Made by a program: the position numbers and the translations under genes. Below, piece by piece: positions 16,294 to 24,744 of a DNA stretch of 24,744 bases. Below the pieces are notes generated by a model. It searched no databases, was not told where the DNA came from, and saw nothing but the letters and a program-made list of their open reading frames with translations. How positions within the stretch are numbered: position 1 is the first letter of the stretch; each line of letters begins with the position of its first letter. The DNA is from XYA12-FULL-58-9 sp001798605. Lineage in GTDB: Bacteria > Myxococcota > XYA12-FULL-58-9. The stretch is from contig DAINMX010000078.1 of NCBI GenBank assembly GCA_036736205.1, forward strand, positions 1 through 24,744, written 5' to 3'.

Positions 16294-16401
16294 ATCTTGG
16301 CAATAGGCGCAGAATATTTCTGGCTCTTATTCAAATCAAAAACATCGGAAGAGAGCGAAAACAAGCGCTTCGTTACTGCCGACGCGAAGGCGTACGACTG
16401 A
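16294..16401 (+). pseudogene. Tail fragment of a second DUF4340 gene
   Basis: Directly after the sulfotransferase stop, in the same frame, the codons read ILAIGAEYFWLLFKSKTSEE then SENKRFVTADAKAYD and stop at TGA 16399-16401. This aligns with residues 422-452 of the DUF4340 protein in the window (GATIGTFLFSQKSQVSENNR and FVTTDAKA). At DNA level bases 16355-16392 match 11459-11496 at 34 of 38 positions. It is therefore the end of a lost paralogue, or a duplicated scrap. Confidence 0.75.
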
Positions 16402-16506
16402 GGTTGCGACTGTGCGCTGAAGTCGATATAGCCGCCAACCACGCCCTCCGCTCTGGCTGGATGGGTGGGGAAACAGAGCAGCGTGGGCTGCTCAGTGGAT
16501 GTAGCG

Positions 16507-18099
16507 ATGTCTCTCGAATCAGAAGCAGCACGCCGGCGAACCTTTGCCATCATCTCGCACCCCGACGCGGGAAAGACCACCCTCACTGAAAAGCTGCTCC
16601 TGTACGCCAACGCCATTCACTTGGCGGGCTCAGTCAAGTCGCGCAAAGCAGCACGCCACGCTGTCTCCGACTGGATGCAGATGGAAAAGGAGCGCGGCAT
16701 CTCGGTGACCTCATCGGTGTTGCAGTTTGAGCACATGGGCAGCGCGCTCAATCTGCTCGACACCCCGGGTCATGCCGACTTCTCCGAAGACACCTTCCGC
16801 ACCCTCGCCGCCGTCGACTCTGCGGTCATGCTCATGGACCACGCCAAGGGCATTGAGCCACGCACTCTCAAGTTGTTCGAAGTCTGTCGTCTGCGCGGCT
16901 TGCCAGTCATCACCTTCATGAACAAGCTCGACCGCAGCGGCCTCGAGCCGTTGGCCCTGGTCGATGAGATTGCGCACACCCTGAATTTGGAGATTGCTCC
17001 AATCAATTGGCCAGTCGGTATGGGCAAAGAATTTCGCGGCGTCGTCGAGCTCGCAACTCGGGAGCTGTGTCTTTATGAGGCCGGGGACCACGGTCAGAAG
17101 AAGATCAACGTCAAACGCATGCCGTGGGATGAGGCCGAAGAGACCGTCGGCAGCTCGACGTATTCCCGAGTCTCCGAGGAGCTCGAGCTCATCGACGGCG
17201 CGGGTACCGCTTGGGACCGGCGGGCGTTTCTTTCGGGCAAGGTGAGCCCCGTGTTTTGGGGATCGGCGATGACCAACTTTGGTGTCGATCCCCTGTTGAC
17301 TTTTTTGGCCAAGGAGGCTGCGCCACCAGCAGCACGGGTGACCGAAGACGGTGAGGAGATTGATCCCCACGACACGCGCTTCAGTGGTTTTGTTTTTAAG
17401 ATTCAGGCCAACATGAATCCGCGGCACCGCGACCGCATTGGTTTCATGCGTGTGGTGAGTGGTCACTTCGAACGCGGCATGGACGTCATCATCGGACGCA
17501 ATGGCGAGACCTTGCGAATGGCGAAACCACACTCGTTCATGGCACAGGAACGTTCCATCGTCGACGAAGCCTGGCCCGGTGACATCGTCGGCGTCTACGA
17601 CTCGGGGCACTTGCGAGTGGGTGATACGTTGGCCAAGGGTACCTCCATTCGCTATGCGGGCATTCCCCAGTTTGCTCCTGAGCACTTCGGGCGGCTACGC
17701 CTCAAAGATCCTCTCAAGCGCAAATCCCTCGACACCGGTCTCGAACAGCTGGCTCAAGAGGGAGTCATTCAGGTCTTCTTGCGCCCCGACACGGGTTGGC
17801 AAGATCCCTATCTCGGTGCCGTGGGCCTCCTGCAATTCGCCGTCCTCGAGGAACGGCTCAAAAACGACTACAACGTGAATGCCGTGTTTGAGCCCCTGCA
17901 ATTTCGCCACGCACGATGGGTCGGCGGCAACCCCGCTGGCATTGCCTGGCTCAAGGCTCGTCCGAGTAGCTATGTGCTAGTGAGCGATCGCTTTGGGCAG
18001 CCGGTGGTTCTCGCCGAGTCGGTGTGGGGACTCAACTACGCCACCGAAGAAGTTCCCGGATTGGAGTTTCATACCATTCAACCCATGGAAAGCCCTTGA
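16507..18099 (+). CDS. prfC: Peptide chain release factor 3
   Basis: ATG 16507 gives 530 residues, the usual RF3 length (about 529). Earlier in-frame ATG 16465 adds unrelated sequence. The GTPase landmarks are SHPDAGKTTLTEKLLL (G1), GISVTSSV (G2), DTPGHADFSEDTFRTLAAVD (G3) and NKLDR (G4). The SRKAARHAVSDWMQMEKERG stretch and the C-terminal domain (FLRPDTGWQDPYLGAVGLLQ) are specific for RF3 rather than EF-G. RF3 is a cytoplasmic GTPase that recycles RF1 and RF2 from ribosomes after termination. The ribosome binding site is weak (GGAT at 16497-16500). The gene lies alone on the plus strand just after the insertion-prone segment. Confidence 0.96.
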   Translation: MSLESEAARRRTFAIISHPDAGKTTLTEKLLLYANAIHLAGSVKSRKAARHAVSDWMQMEKERGISVTSSVLQFEHMGSALNLLDTPGHADFSEDTFRTLAAVDSAVMLMDHAKGIEPRTLKLFEVCRLRGLPVITFMNKLDRSGLEPLALVDEIAHTLNLEIAPINWPVGMGKEFRGVVELATRELCLYEAGDHGQKKINVKRMPWDEAEETVGSSTYSRVSEELELIDGAGTAWDRRAFLSGKVSPVFWGSAMTNFGVDPLLTFLAKEAAPPAARVTEDGEEIDPHDTRFSGFVFKIQANMNPRHRDRIGFMRVVSGHFERGMDVIIGRNGETLRMAKPHSFMAQERSIVDEAWPGDIVGVYDSGHLRVGDTLAKGTSIRYAGIPQFAPEHFGRLRLKDPLKRKSLDTGLEQLAQEGVIQVFLRPDTGWQDPYLGAVGLLQFAVLEERLKNDYNVNAVFEPLQFRHARWVGGNPAGIAWLKARPSSYVLVSDRFGQPVVLAESVWGLNYATEEVPGLEFHTIQPMESP

Positions 18100-18157
18100 A
18101 TCAAGACGATGCCTGGCGTTCAATTCGGGCGTCCATCGTGAGGAGATTTCAAACAAT

Positions 18158-19003
18158 ATGAAGACAGCTGCAACTTTGGTGTTCGGCCTTGTCGGCTTCA
18201 TGGCGAGCTGCAATGCCGGCGACTCCAACAACGACACCGTTTGTACTCGCAATGACATGCGTTGCAGCAGCGAAGGCAATGCGGAGATCTGCGCCGGCGC
18301 GACCTGGACTGAATTCGAACAGTGTGACTTCGGTTGTTTGTTCATCGACGACACAGCCGAGTGCGCCCAAACCCCGTGCACCAACGGGCACACTCGCTGC
18401 TCGACAATCGGTTACATCGAAACCTGCAACAACAGCGAGTGGGGAGTCAGTTATGCCTGTGCCGAAGGCTGTCAGCTGGTCGAAGGGACGGCCGAGTGCA
18501 TCGTCAATTGCACTCCGGACGAGACCGCTTGCACCGACGATGACAGTGACCTCATCACCTGCGACGTCGATGGCCACGGCTGGTTCACCACAGAATGCAC
18601 AGAAGGCTGTCAAAGCGCTGCGGGTGGCGCCGCATGCGTGTTCGGTTGCCCAGGAGACGACCCGTACGAAGAGAACATCGAGGGTGCCGAACCTCCATTG
18701 TTACCAGGCAACGGCGTCTACGCAGCCATCAGCTGCGGACAGGACCAAGACTGGTTCGCCATCAGTCTGCAAGCGGATGAAACCCTCTCCGTGACCCTTA
18801 CGTGGAACAGCGATCTGTCAGATCTGGATCTCATGCTCTTCGCAGACACCGGTGACATCTATGCTCTCGTAGAGTCCACCTCCAGCGACATCCCCGAGAG
18901 GCTTACCTACGCAGCAGGAGCAGCGGGCACCTATTACCTTCAAACATTCAACTGGAGTGCCACAAATCAATCCTACTCTCTAAGCGTCACCATAACCCCG
19001 TAG
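18158..19003 (+). CDS. Cysteine-rich lipoprotein with PPC-like domain
   Basis: ATG 18158 starts MKTAATLVFGLVGFMASCNA, a signal peptide with lipobox MASC. AGGAG (18140-18144) is 13 bases upstream, rather far. Three repeats of about 43-45 residues follow, each with six cysteines (starting VCTRNDMRC, PCTNGHTRC and NCTPDETAC, with matching ends FGC..AEC, EGC..AEC, EGC..AAC). The C-terminal part from about residue 170 (NIEGAEPPLLPGNG, QDQDWFAISLQADE, SDLDLMLFAD) looks like a bacterial pre-peptidase C-terminal (PPC) domain. The product is probably an outer-membrane or surface lipoprotein of 281 residues. Cysteine-rich repeats of this kind are common in Myxococcota; their function is unknown. Confidence 0.85.
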   Translation: MKTAATLVFGLVGFMASCNAGDSNNDTVCTRNDMRCSSEGNAEICAGATWTEFEQCDFGCLFIDDTAECAQTPCTNGHTRCSTIGYIETCNNSEWGVSYACAEGCQLVEGTAECIVNCTPDETACTDDDSDLITCDVDGHGWFTTECTEGCQSAAGGAACVFGCPGDDPYEENIEGAEPPLLPGNGVYAAISCGQDQDWFAISLQADETLSVTLTWNSDLSDLDLMLFADTGDIYALVESTSSDIPERLTYAAGAAGTYYLQTFNWSATNQSYSLSVTITP

Positions 19004-19024
19004 AGCCGCAGAGCCGTAGAGCCA
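19001..19024. repeat. Three tandem 8-bp repeats over a stop codon
   Basis: TAGAGCCG, CAGAGCCG and TAGAGCCA follow one another; the first begins with the TAG stop of the lipoprotein gene. It is probably a slippage product. A function is not evident. Confidence 0.6.
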
Positions 19025-19123
19025 ATGGTGGTGTTTCGGGGCGCGTGATAACATCATGGTTCCATGACGGTATTTAGGGACAATCGAGGCCTTTGGCTGT
19101 GGCCATGGACACCCGAGTAGATC

Positions 19124-20107
19124 ATGACGTCTCGGCCCACGCAGCTGGATCTGCCTATGCGGCCGGCAGATCCCATCGAGCGGTGGCATGCTCCACCCGC
19201 GCCAGGAGAGCTAGAGGCGTTGCGTGCTCTTTTGCCCGCAACTTTGCGCTTCGGGACTCGCGGTTGGGTCTACCCCGGTTGGCGCGAGATAGTCTGGGAG
19301 GGACGGCGTTCTGAAGAACAGTTGGCCGAAAATGGTCTCGGCGAGTATGCCAAGCATCCATTGCTCAATACCATTTACTTTGAGGCCGGTCCTGACGCCG
19401 CCGTCTCGTCACGGGAGGCGATCCGATATGCGGCGCTACCGACGGGGATGCACCATGTGTTGCAGGTTCATCCCGAAGTGACCGCAGCCACGTTCACCCG
19501 CGCCAATGTCAGCGGCATTGCTGGTGGTCGCGCTGGACAGTCGAACCCACATTTTCTTGATGCAAGGTTTTTCCAACGGGAGATTTACCAAGTCTATCGT
19601 CAGGCTTTTGGTGAGCGGCTTGGCATCTTCTTGTTTCCATTTCCGCCGACCTTGAGTCGCTCTGGCATCAGTCCGACAACCTTTGCACAAAGACTGGAAC
19701 ACTTTTTTGAATCGTTGTCTGAATCGATAGCCTGTGCCGTCGAGATACGGGAGCCGCAATATCTAACTCTCGAGTACGCCCGCGTCTTGGCTGCGGTTGG
19801 TGCCGCCCACGTATTCACGACTTGGACGGGCATGCCTTCGTTGATGGAGCAGGCGCGCCAGGTGCCAACCAGCAGCGAGCGCATCATTCAAGTGGTAGGT
19901 CCCAGCGGTCGCGGTGAGTCGCGGCGACAACGGTTTGCTCCCTTTGATGCCATTCGCGCCGCCAACGGCAAGATGCGACGCGCTGTGGTGGATTTGTTGC
20001 AAGCGGGATTGGATCAACCAACCTATGTTTTGGTCCATAACGAAGCTGAGGGTTGCGCACCCCTCACCATTCTTGCGCTCGCGCGAATGCTTGTCGCCCG
20101 CCTGTGA
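19124..20107 (+). CDS. DUF72 family protein
   Basis: ATG 19124 gives 327 residues. LRFGTRGWVYPGWREIVWEG (residues about 41-60) is the DUF72 opening motif (usually GtsGW-Y--W). NTIYFEAG corresponds to the usual EiN/FY segment, LGIFLFPFPPTL to the LGPiLlQfPp segment, and CAVEIREPQYL to the VEfRh motif. The family adopts a TIM-barrel fold and has no settled function. A leading 40 residues and VLVHNEAEGCAPLTILALAR at the end make it longer than the usual 240-290. The ribosome site is weak. The gene converges on the minus-strand gene with only 27 bases between the stops. Confidence 0.88.
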   Translation: MTSRPTQLDLPMRPADPIERWHAPPAPGELEALRALLPATLRFGTRGWVYPGWREIVWEGRRSEEQLAENGLGEYAKHPLLNTIYFEAGPDAAVSSREAIRYAALPTGMHHVLQVHPEVTAATFTRANVSGIAGGRAGQSNPHFLDARFFQREIYQVYRQAFGERLGIFLFPFPPTLSRSGISPTTFAQRLEHFFESLSESIACAVEIREPQYLTLEYARVLAAVGAAHVFTTWTGMPSLMEQARQVPTSSERIIQVVGPSGRGESRRQRFAPFDAIRAANGKMRRAVVDLLQAGLDQPTYVLVHNEAEGCAPLTILALARMLVARL

Positions 20108-20134
20108 GGTCTGTGGCCGGAAAAGTCAGCCGAC

Positions 20135-21358
20135 TCATACAGGCCAAACAACTTTGCGCAATTGGGTGTGAAACCACCTGGGCGAGCCGGGATAGGGGCT
20201 ACCACCGGTAACCTCTTCAGTTGCGGTCAAGCGCAAGGCTTGTTGGTAGTAGTTGTAGGCCGCTTGGAAGTGAGGATATTCCCCGTTCTTCTTGAGGGCT
20301 TTCTCGGACCAGTCGACGGTTTTGGCAAGAGCTTTGGTGCGCGCTTCTGTACGACGAGACAAACCGGCCATGATTTCTTTGCCTGCCCAGATAACCAAGG
20401 CACCCGCCCCTGCCATGCCGAGCCCGGATACCAGTCCGGTCATGGACAAAGCGAAGGAGGTCACACCAACCCCAGCCCCAAATAAGGTCGCCCCTTTGCG
20501 CACGCCTTTCGATCTGAGTGCGTCTTTGACGAAGCGAACGATGGGTTCTGCCTGGCGATAAGCCCGCTGCAACACCTTCTGAGGGGCGCGGGACCACTGA
20601 TCGACGATCTCGGCGCCGCCGTCGTGCACCGACAGGAGAAATGATGAATTGGCCACTCGATGAAAGAGATGGCCCAATTTCTTCCCGGCTGAAGCATTCT
20701 CCGGCGGTTTGAATGCAACCTTGACGTTCACCAATCCCTTGCCGGTGATCGGCATGTCGCAGCCGTCGGTGATCTGCTCAAACGGGACCTTCACCTCGAC
20801 TCGACAATCCTTGAGTGCGTCGCCTGCACGTAGCTGCCACGCTCGGCATTCGAGATATGTCTTCAAGTATGCAACTTCCCGTCGCCCGGATGCCGACAAC
20901 CCATGGAACGTCCTACTGCTCGAGATGATCTTCTGGTAGCGTTTGAGATTGCCAATGAGCTCTTTGTCGGTGGCGCTGCGATACTTGACCGGCATCTTCA
21001 GTGTGTCCGCAAAGATGACCGCGTAGTTGGCGTCATCCGATTGCACGTTAGACGTGGTGGCAATGGGAAGAGCTGGGTCATTGGCAACATCTTGGCGCTG
21101 CATCGTATCGGCGTTGGGCTCCGCCAAATCTCGGCTCGAAAGACGCACCGCAGCTTCATGCCATTCCCGCTCGTCGATCCATTTCCAGCCTTCTTTGCCG
21201 GGTCGCTGATTGACGAGCAGGGCGACTCGGTCGATCTCCGCCGCATCAATTTCGACGCCTGATTTCGCGTAGGAATCGAGTACTTTCTCTTTGACGGCTT
21301 CATCATAGTCAACGGAGCCAACCGGAGTTTTTATGTGCCCAACGTTCTCACTCGCCAT
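20135..21358 (-). CDS. Unknown protein with a glycine-rich hydrophobic segment
   Basis: ATG 21356-21358 is preceded on the minus strand by GGAGA at a normal distance. The product has 407 residues and no signal peptide. The N-terminal 80 residues are charged and mostly helical (EKVLDSYAKSGVEIDAAEID, EGWKWIDEREWHEAA). The middle part has VEVKVPFEQITDGCDMPITG. Residues about 280-318 form a long hydrophobic stretch full of glycine and alanine (GAGVGVTSFALSMTGLV, then SGLGMAGAGALVIWAG), long enough for a hairpin of two helices, with a charged helical C-terminus. I do not recognise the family. The glycine-zipper look is shared with some pore-forming or membrane-inserting proteins, but this is only resemblance. 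Confidence 0.75.
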   Translation of the reverse strand: MASENVGHIKTPVGSVDYDEAVKEKVLDSYAKSGVEIDAAEIDRVALLVNQRPGKEGWKWIDEREWHEAAVRLSSRDLAEPNADTMQRQDVANDPALPIATTSNVQSDDANYAVIFADTLKMPVKYRSATDKELIGNLKRYQKIISSSRTFHGLSASGRREVAYLKTYLECRAWQLRAGDALKDCRVEVKVPFEQITDGCDMPITGKGLVNVKVAFKPPENASAGKKLGHLFHRVANSSFLLSVHDGGAEIVDQWSRAPQKVLQRAYRQAEPIVRFVKDALRSKGVRKGATLFGAGVGVTSFALSMTGLVSGLGMAGAGALVIWAGKEIMAGLSRRTEARTKALAKTVDWSEKALKKNGEYPHFQAAYNYYQQALRLTATEEVTGGSPYPGSPRWFHTQLRKVVWPV

Positions 21359-21602
21359 AGTGAGTCTCCTACAAACGGAACGTCACAATCCTGCAGCCAT
21401 ACAGGATGGAGCTTCAGATAGCTTGGTATCGACCGAATTCCGTCAAAGTTGTCAATTTCCAAGAAGATGCGGCCCGACCGAAATGTCGTCGGCATCATGG
21501 TGGCGATGCAAACTCCACCTTCACCAACTGCTGCGCGAGCCCGAGTGACTGGCCCGCCACCACCCAACGGTGGTAGATCACGGCCACACCGAGGAGTTCC
21601 CG

Positions 21603-24600
21603 ATGATGAATCGCAAATGGATGGTGCTGTTGGCGGCGGTAGCGTCGGCTCATTGCAGTGAGGACAACACGAAACCGTTAGATTCCTGCAAATGTGCCGA
21701 AGGTTGGACCTGCGTGGCGGACGGGTGTGCACTTTCCTGCACCGATGACGAATCCTGCGCTGGGGTTGGTGTCGAGATGTGCGGCGCTGATGCCTACTGC
21801 ATGGTGGAGTGTCCCGTCGAAGAGTGTGCCGTCCTCGGCACCTGCTTTCCGACGAACGCCGCAAATCCCGACAACCCGTGTGAGTCGTGTGTGCCGACGT
21901 TGAGTCGTGTGCGCTTCTCTGCCAATGACAGCGCGACTTGCGATGATGGAGCTTTCTGCACGACCGGCGATCACTGCAGCGGTGGACGTTGTGTCTTTGA
22001 CGCGGTGAAAGATTGCGATGACGAGACGTGGTGCACCAACGACGCGTGTGACGAGGGGGGTGACAGTTGCGTCAACGAAGTGGCCGAGGACACCTGCCTC
22101 ATCGACGACACCTGTTGGGTAGGTGGAACACCCGACCCCGACAATGTCTGTCTGGCCTGCGATCCGACAACGGATGCCGAAGATTGGAGTCCCACCGCCG
22201 AAAAGCCGTGCGACGATGGCGCGTTCTGCAGTGTTGGTGATCGTTGCGTGCAAGGTGCGTGTGTACCCACAGGAGACCGGGACTGCGCGGATGCACTCGA
22301 CTGCACAACGGACGGCTGCGACGACACCGGGGATGCTTGCGCCCACATTCTGGCCGATGATGCGTGTCTCATCGACGGAGAATGCGTGGCCGACGGCGCT
22401 CCCGACCCCGGGAATCCGTGCGTCGAATGCCAACCGGAAGAGGATCAAACTGCTTGGACCAACAATGATACGAACGTTTGCGACGACGGGCTCTTCTGCA
22501 CCGCAGGAGATCACTGCACCGCCGGAACCTGTGTTTTTGCAAACATGAAGAGTTGCAACGACGGCGCGTGGTGTACAGATGACGCCTGCGATGAGGACAA
22601 CGACCGATGTGCCAACGACGTAGCCGCAAACACCTGCCTCATCGACACCACCTGTTGGGTGATGGGGGCAGCCAATCCTGCCAATGTCTGCCTCGCTTGT
22701 GTGCCAACCAGTGATTCTGCGGACTGGAGTGCGACTGTTGGCAACGAATGTGATGACAATAGGTTCTGCACCGTCGGTGACCACTGCGACCTGGGGGAGT
22801 GTGTGGCCGAGGGATTGCGTGATTGTTCGGACGAACTCGCGTGCACAACTGACTCGTGTGATGACGATGCGAGTGCATGCACAAATCTCCTGGCTGAGGA
22901 CGCGTGTCTCATCGACGGAGAGTGTGCGGCCGAAGGCGTTCCAGATCCCGCCAACCCGTGTGTTGAATGCCAGCCGATGGTCAGCCAGGACACTTGGACA
23001 GCCGACAACACAAACAGCTGCGAGGATCGCCTCTTCTGCACGCTCTACAACCACTGCGAGGAGGGAAGCTGCGTGTTTGTGAGTCCCTGTAACGACGGCG
23101 TCGGCTGCACACGCGACATCTGTGACGAGGAGGCTGAGGCGTGCAGCTTCGTACTCTTCCCGAATGCCTGTTTCATCGACAACATCTGCTATCAGCGCAT
23201 GGATCCGGGTTCGGACGATCCGTGTGAGCGTTGCATCCCCGACAACGAACAAGAAGCATTTACCTTCTTGGCACCGAAAATGGTCGTCGCCGATGGTGAC
23301 ACCTCTACCTGTCACAATGAGACCCTGATTGCGTCCTGCATCGATATCAGAGGGACCCTGCAGACGAGCGGGTCGTGTCGGTTGGAAGCAGAAGTCGTGA
23401 GTATTTTCGGTGTCGTGGATGGGACGGTCGGAGGCTACCCTGCTGCGCAGGGGCCGGGAGCTGGTCCGCAATGGAGCCAGAGCGGTGGTTCGTACGGCGG
23501 CCGCGGTGGAACGATGGGGGACGACAAGGCCGGCCCGGTGTATGGAGACGTGGACGACATGGCCGTTGACATGGGCTCCGGTGGCAGCACGGCGGCTGTC
23601 CTGGGGGGCGCAGGAGGCGGCAAGATTGAGATTATTTCTGAGGTCATTGAGCTCACTGGCGTTGTACGCGCCAATGGTGGAAACGGAACCAACCACACCT
23701 GGGGCACCGGCGGTGGCAGCGGCGGCGGAATCTTGCTGCAGGCGGCGTCTCACCTCGCCGTGAGCGGTGAGGCGATGATTGAGGCTTCAGGTGGCAACGG
23801 CGGCAGCGGCGATTGGGGCGGCGGTGGGGGCGGCGGCGGGCGGATCAAGCTGTTCTATGAGACCGGCGAAATATCAGACGGGGCGACATTCGACGTGGAT
23901 GGTGGCGTTCCCGGCGGGAGCATTTTCGCCGTCTCGGGCGGCAGTCGTGGGACAGTCTATGATCAACAACGTTCGCCGCAGGTCGAGACCCTGACGCCGA
24001 GTGCTGCCTATTACGGCGATGAGGTTGCCCTCACAGGTGACGGGTTTGGCGCCACCGCCGGCCAAGTGCGTTTCTACGACGTGGGTGGCGCAGTCGTCTC
24101 TTGGAGCGAGGCCCTGGTCGCCACGACCGTTCCCGTAGACATTTTCACGAACGAGGTATTTTTGGTTCGCGACGGGTTGGCGAGTAACGGAGTGGAGCTG
24201 AGGATTCTCAATGCCATCGTCACCACAGTGACTCGGACCAACACTGCCCCAGAAATGTACTGCGACTTTGGGTTTTGCGTCGGTGACACCTTGGCCGTCT
24301 CTGGCTTTGGCTTTGGCGCGGAGCAGGGCGACAGCGACGTGGTTCTCCGTCGGTCGTATGATGGAATGACAGCGTTTGCTTCTGATTATGGCACATGGTC
24401 AGAGACGAACATCGAGGTTGTGCTGGGGTGTGCGCCGGTGGATGGCGGGTGGAACCAATTGCAGGTCGTCGTTGACGGACAACCCAGCAATACCACCGAG
24501 ATTTATGCCAACGCACCGATGGCGATGTTCCTGAATTCTACGAACGCAACCGCGGGGAGCGAGATTCTCGCCTATTTCGACGAATTCAGCATCAACCCAA

Positions 24601-24744
24601 ACACGATCGAGACTTTGACCGCGCAGTTTGGCAACAGTGGGCCGGTTGCTGCGACATTCGATATGGACTACCGCGCCGTGCGAGTCGTGGTCCCGGCCGA
24701 TGCGCCAACGACGCAGGAGCCCCTGACGTTGACTGTCAACGGGT
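21603..24744 (+). CDS. Very large secreted protein with 90-residue cysteine-rich repeats, glycine-rich region and IPT/TIG-like domains (3' end outside the window)
   Basis: ATG 21603 follows GAGGAG (21591-21596) by six bases, and the frame stays open to the window end (more than 1040 codons). The leader MMNRKWMVLLAAVASAHCSE is a signal peptide. The Cys is preceded by His, which is a poor lipobox, so lipidation is uncertain. Five cysteine-rich repeats follow. The next part is glycine-rich (GGGSGGGILLQ, ASGGNGGSGDW, GGGGGGGRIKLF), as in predicted beta-helical surface proteins. From about residue 800 there are IPT/TIG-like units (VETLTPSAAYYGDEVALTGD, then VGDTLAVSGFGFG). The protein is likely exposed on the cell surface and stabilised by disulfides. 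Its partner or ligand is unknown. The lipoprotein gene at 18158 encodes a different cysteine repeat. Confidence 0.88.
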   Translation, partial: MMNRKWMVLLAAVASAHCSEDNTKPLDSCKCAEGWTCVADGCALSCTDDESCAGVGVEMCGADAYCMVECPVEECAVLGTCFPTNAANPDNPCESCVPTLSRVRFSANDSATCDDGAFCTTGDHCSGGRCVFDAVKDCDDETWCTNDACDEGGDSCVNEVAEDTCLIDDTCWVGGTPDPDNVCLACDPTTDAEDWSPTAEKPCDDGAFCSVGDRCVQGACVPTGDRDCADALDCTTDGCDDTGDACAHILADDACLIDGECVADGAPDPGNPCVECQPEEDQTAWTNNDTNVCDDGLFCTAGDHCTAGTCVFANMKSCNDGAWCTDDACDEDNDRCANDVAANTCLIDTTCWVMGAANPANVCLACVPTSDSADWSATVGNECDDNRFCTVGDHCDLGECVAEGLRDCSDELACTTDSCDDDASACTNLLAEDACLIDGECAAEGVPDPANPCVECQPMVSQDTWTADNTNSCEDRLFCTLYNHCEEGSCVFVSPCNDGVGCTRDICDEEAEACSFVLFPNACFIDNICYQRMDPGSDDPCERCIPDNEQEAFTFLAPKMVVADGDTSTCHNETLIASCIDIRGTLQTSGSCRLEAEVVSIFGVVDGTVGGYPAAQGPGAGPQWSQSGGSYGGRGGTMGDDKAGPVYGDVDDMAVDMGSGGSTAAVLGGAGGGKIEIISEVIELTGVVRANGGNGTNHTWGTGGGSGGGILLQAASHLAVSGEAMIEASGGNGGSGDWGGGGGGGGRIKLFYETGEISDGATFDVDGGVPGGSIFAVSGGSRGTVYDQQRSPQVETLTPSAAYYGDEVALTGDGFGATAGQVRFYDVGGAVVSWSEALVATTVPVDIFTNEVFLVRDGLASNGVELRILNAIVTTVTRTNTAPEMYCDFGFCVGDTLAVSGFGFGAEQGDSDVVLRRSYDGMTAFASDYGTWSETNIEVVLGCAPVDGGWNQLQVVVDGQPSNTTEIYANAPMAMFLNSTNATAGSEILAYFDEFSINPNTIETLTAQFGNSGPVAATFDMDYRAVRVVVPADAPTTQEPLTLTVNG
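21939..23282 (+). repeat. Five in-frame 270-bp cysteine-rich coding repeats
   Basis: Units start at 21939, 22209, 22479, 22749 and 23019. The first four are exactly 90 codons each and the fifth is 88. Each opens C(D/E)D--FC----(D/N)(H/R)C and contains C(L/F)ID--C and (V/P)C--C landmarks. Units 1 and 3 resemble each other (WCT.DACDE, TCW.. NVCLAC), as do units 2 and 4 (CLIDGEC, NPCVECQP), so a 180-residue double unit was duplicated. The 38 residues before unit 1 (from CAVLGTCFPTNAANPDNPCE) match the end of a unit, a partial copy. Confidence 0.9.

Noticed and set aside
21678..23753. A 691-codon open frame on the minus strand
   Set aside because: It is antisense to the cysteine-rich repeat gene, which has a ribosome site, a signal peptide and regular cysteines. 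The antisense frame arises from the repeated GC-rich codons.

Overview
The window looks like chromosomal DNA from a GC-rich member of the Myxococcota or a related former deltaproteobacterial lineage, probably uncultivated. The basis is a C-terminal tail resembling the MYXO-CTERM sorting signal, cysteine-rich surface proteins with pre-peptidase or IPT/TIG-like domains, a gliding-type (Gld-like) ABC operon, and a one-piece tmRNA with tag ANDNVELRAAA. This is inference from gene style; no rRNA or taxonomic marker was checked.

Layout. 1-1121: the tail of an unknown gene, then an eroded AbiE-type toxin-antitoxin pair (antitoxin without a start codon, toxin cut to 85 residues) lying against the 3' end of ssrA (1122-1485, minus), a common integration site. 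1486-1820: the ssrA promoter, an 11-bp tandem repeat with phased A-tracts, and the leader of the next gene. 1821-5863: a two-gene unit made of an 830-residue Ig-like-domain protein of unknown function and an AAA+ protein resembling the ATPases of extracellular contractile injection systems, but with degenerate Walker motifs. 5915-6880: a malic enzyme remnant missing its N-terminus and about half of its C-terminal part. 6900-12053: a five-gene Gld-like operon (ABC ATPase, ABC-2 permease, GldG-like protein, DUF4340 protein, small unknown protein).

12050-14565: a 49-residue remnant of an AAA_14/DUF4143-type ATPase behind a 30-bp palindrome, and a polysaccharide lyase family 6-like/malectin protein with a MYXO-CTERM-like tail. 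14695-16401: the C-terminal half of a ChaN-like protein, an AT-rich sulfotransferase-like gene that looks imported, and a short tail of a second DUF4340 gene. 16507-20107: prfC (release factor 3), a cysteine-rich lipoprotein with a PPC-like domain, and a DUF72 protein. 20135-21358: an unknown protein with a glycine-rich hydrophobic stretch. 21603-end: a very large secreted protein with five 90-residue cysteine-rich repeats, a glycine-rich region and IPT/TIG-like domains, open at the window edge.

Two themes stand out. First, gene relics are frequent (AbiEi, AbiEii, malic enzyme, AAA_14, ChaN, DUF4340 tail), usually cut cleanly next to an intact gene, so the region has gone through repeated insertion and deletion. 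Second, the best candidate for something undescribed is the Ig-protein/degenerate AAA+ pair, expressed from behind a curved-DNA-like repeat shared with the ssrA promoter region.
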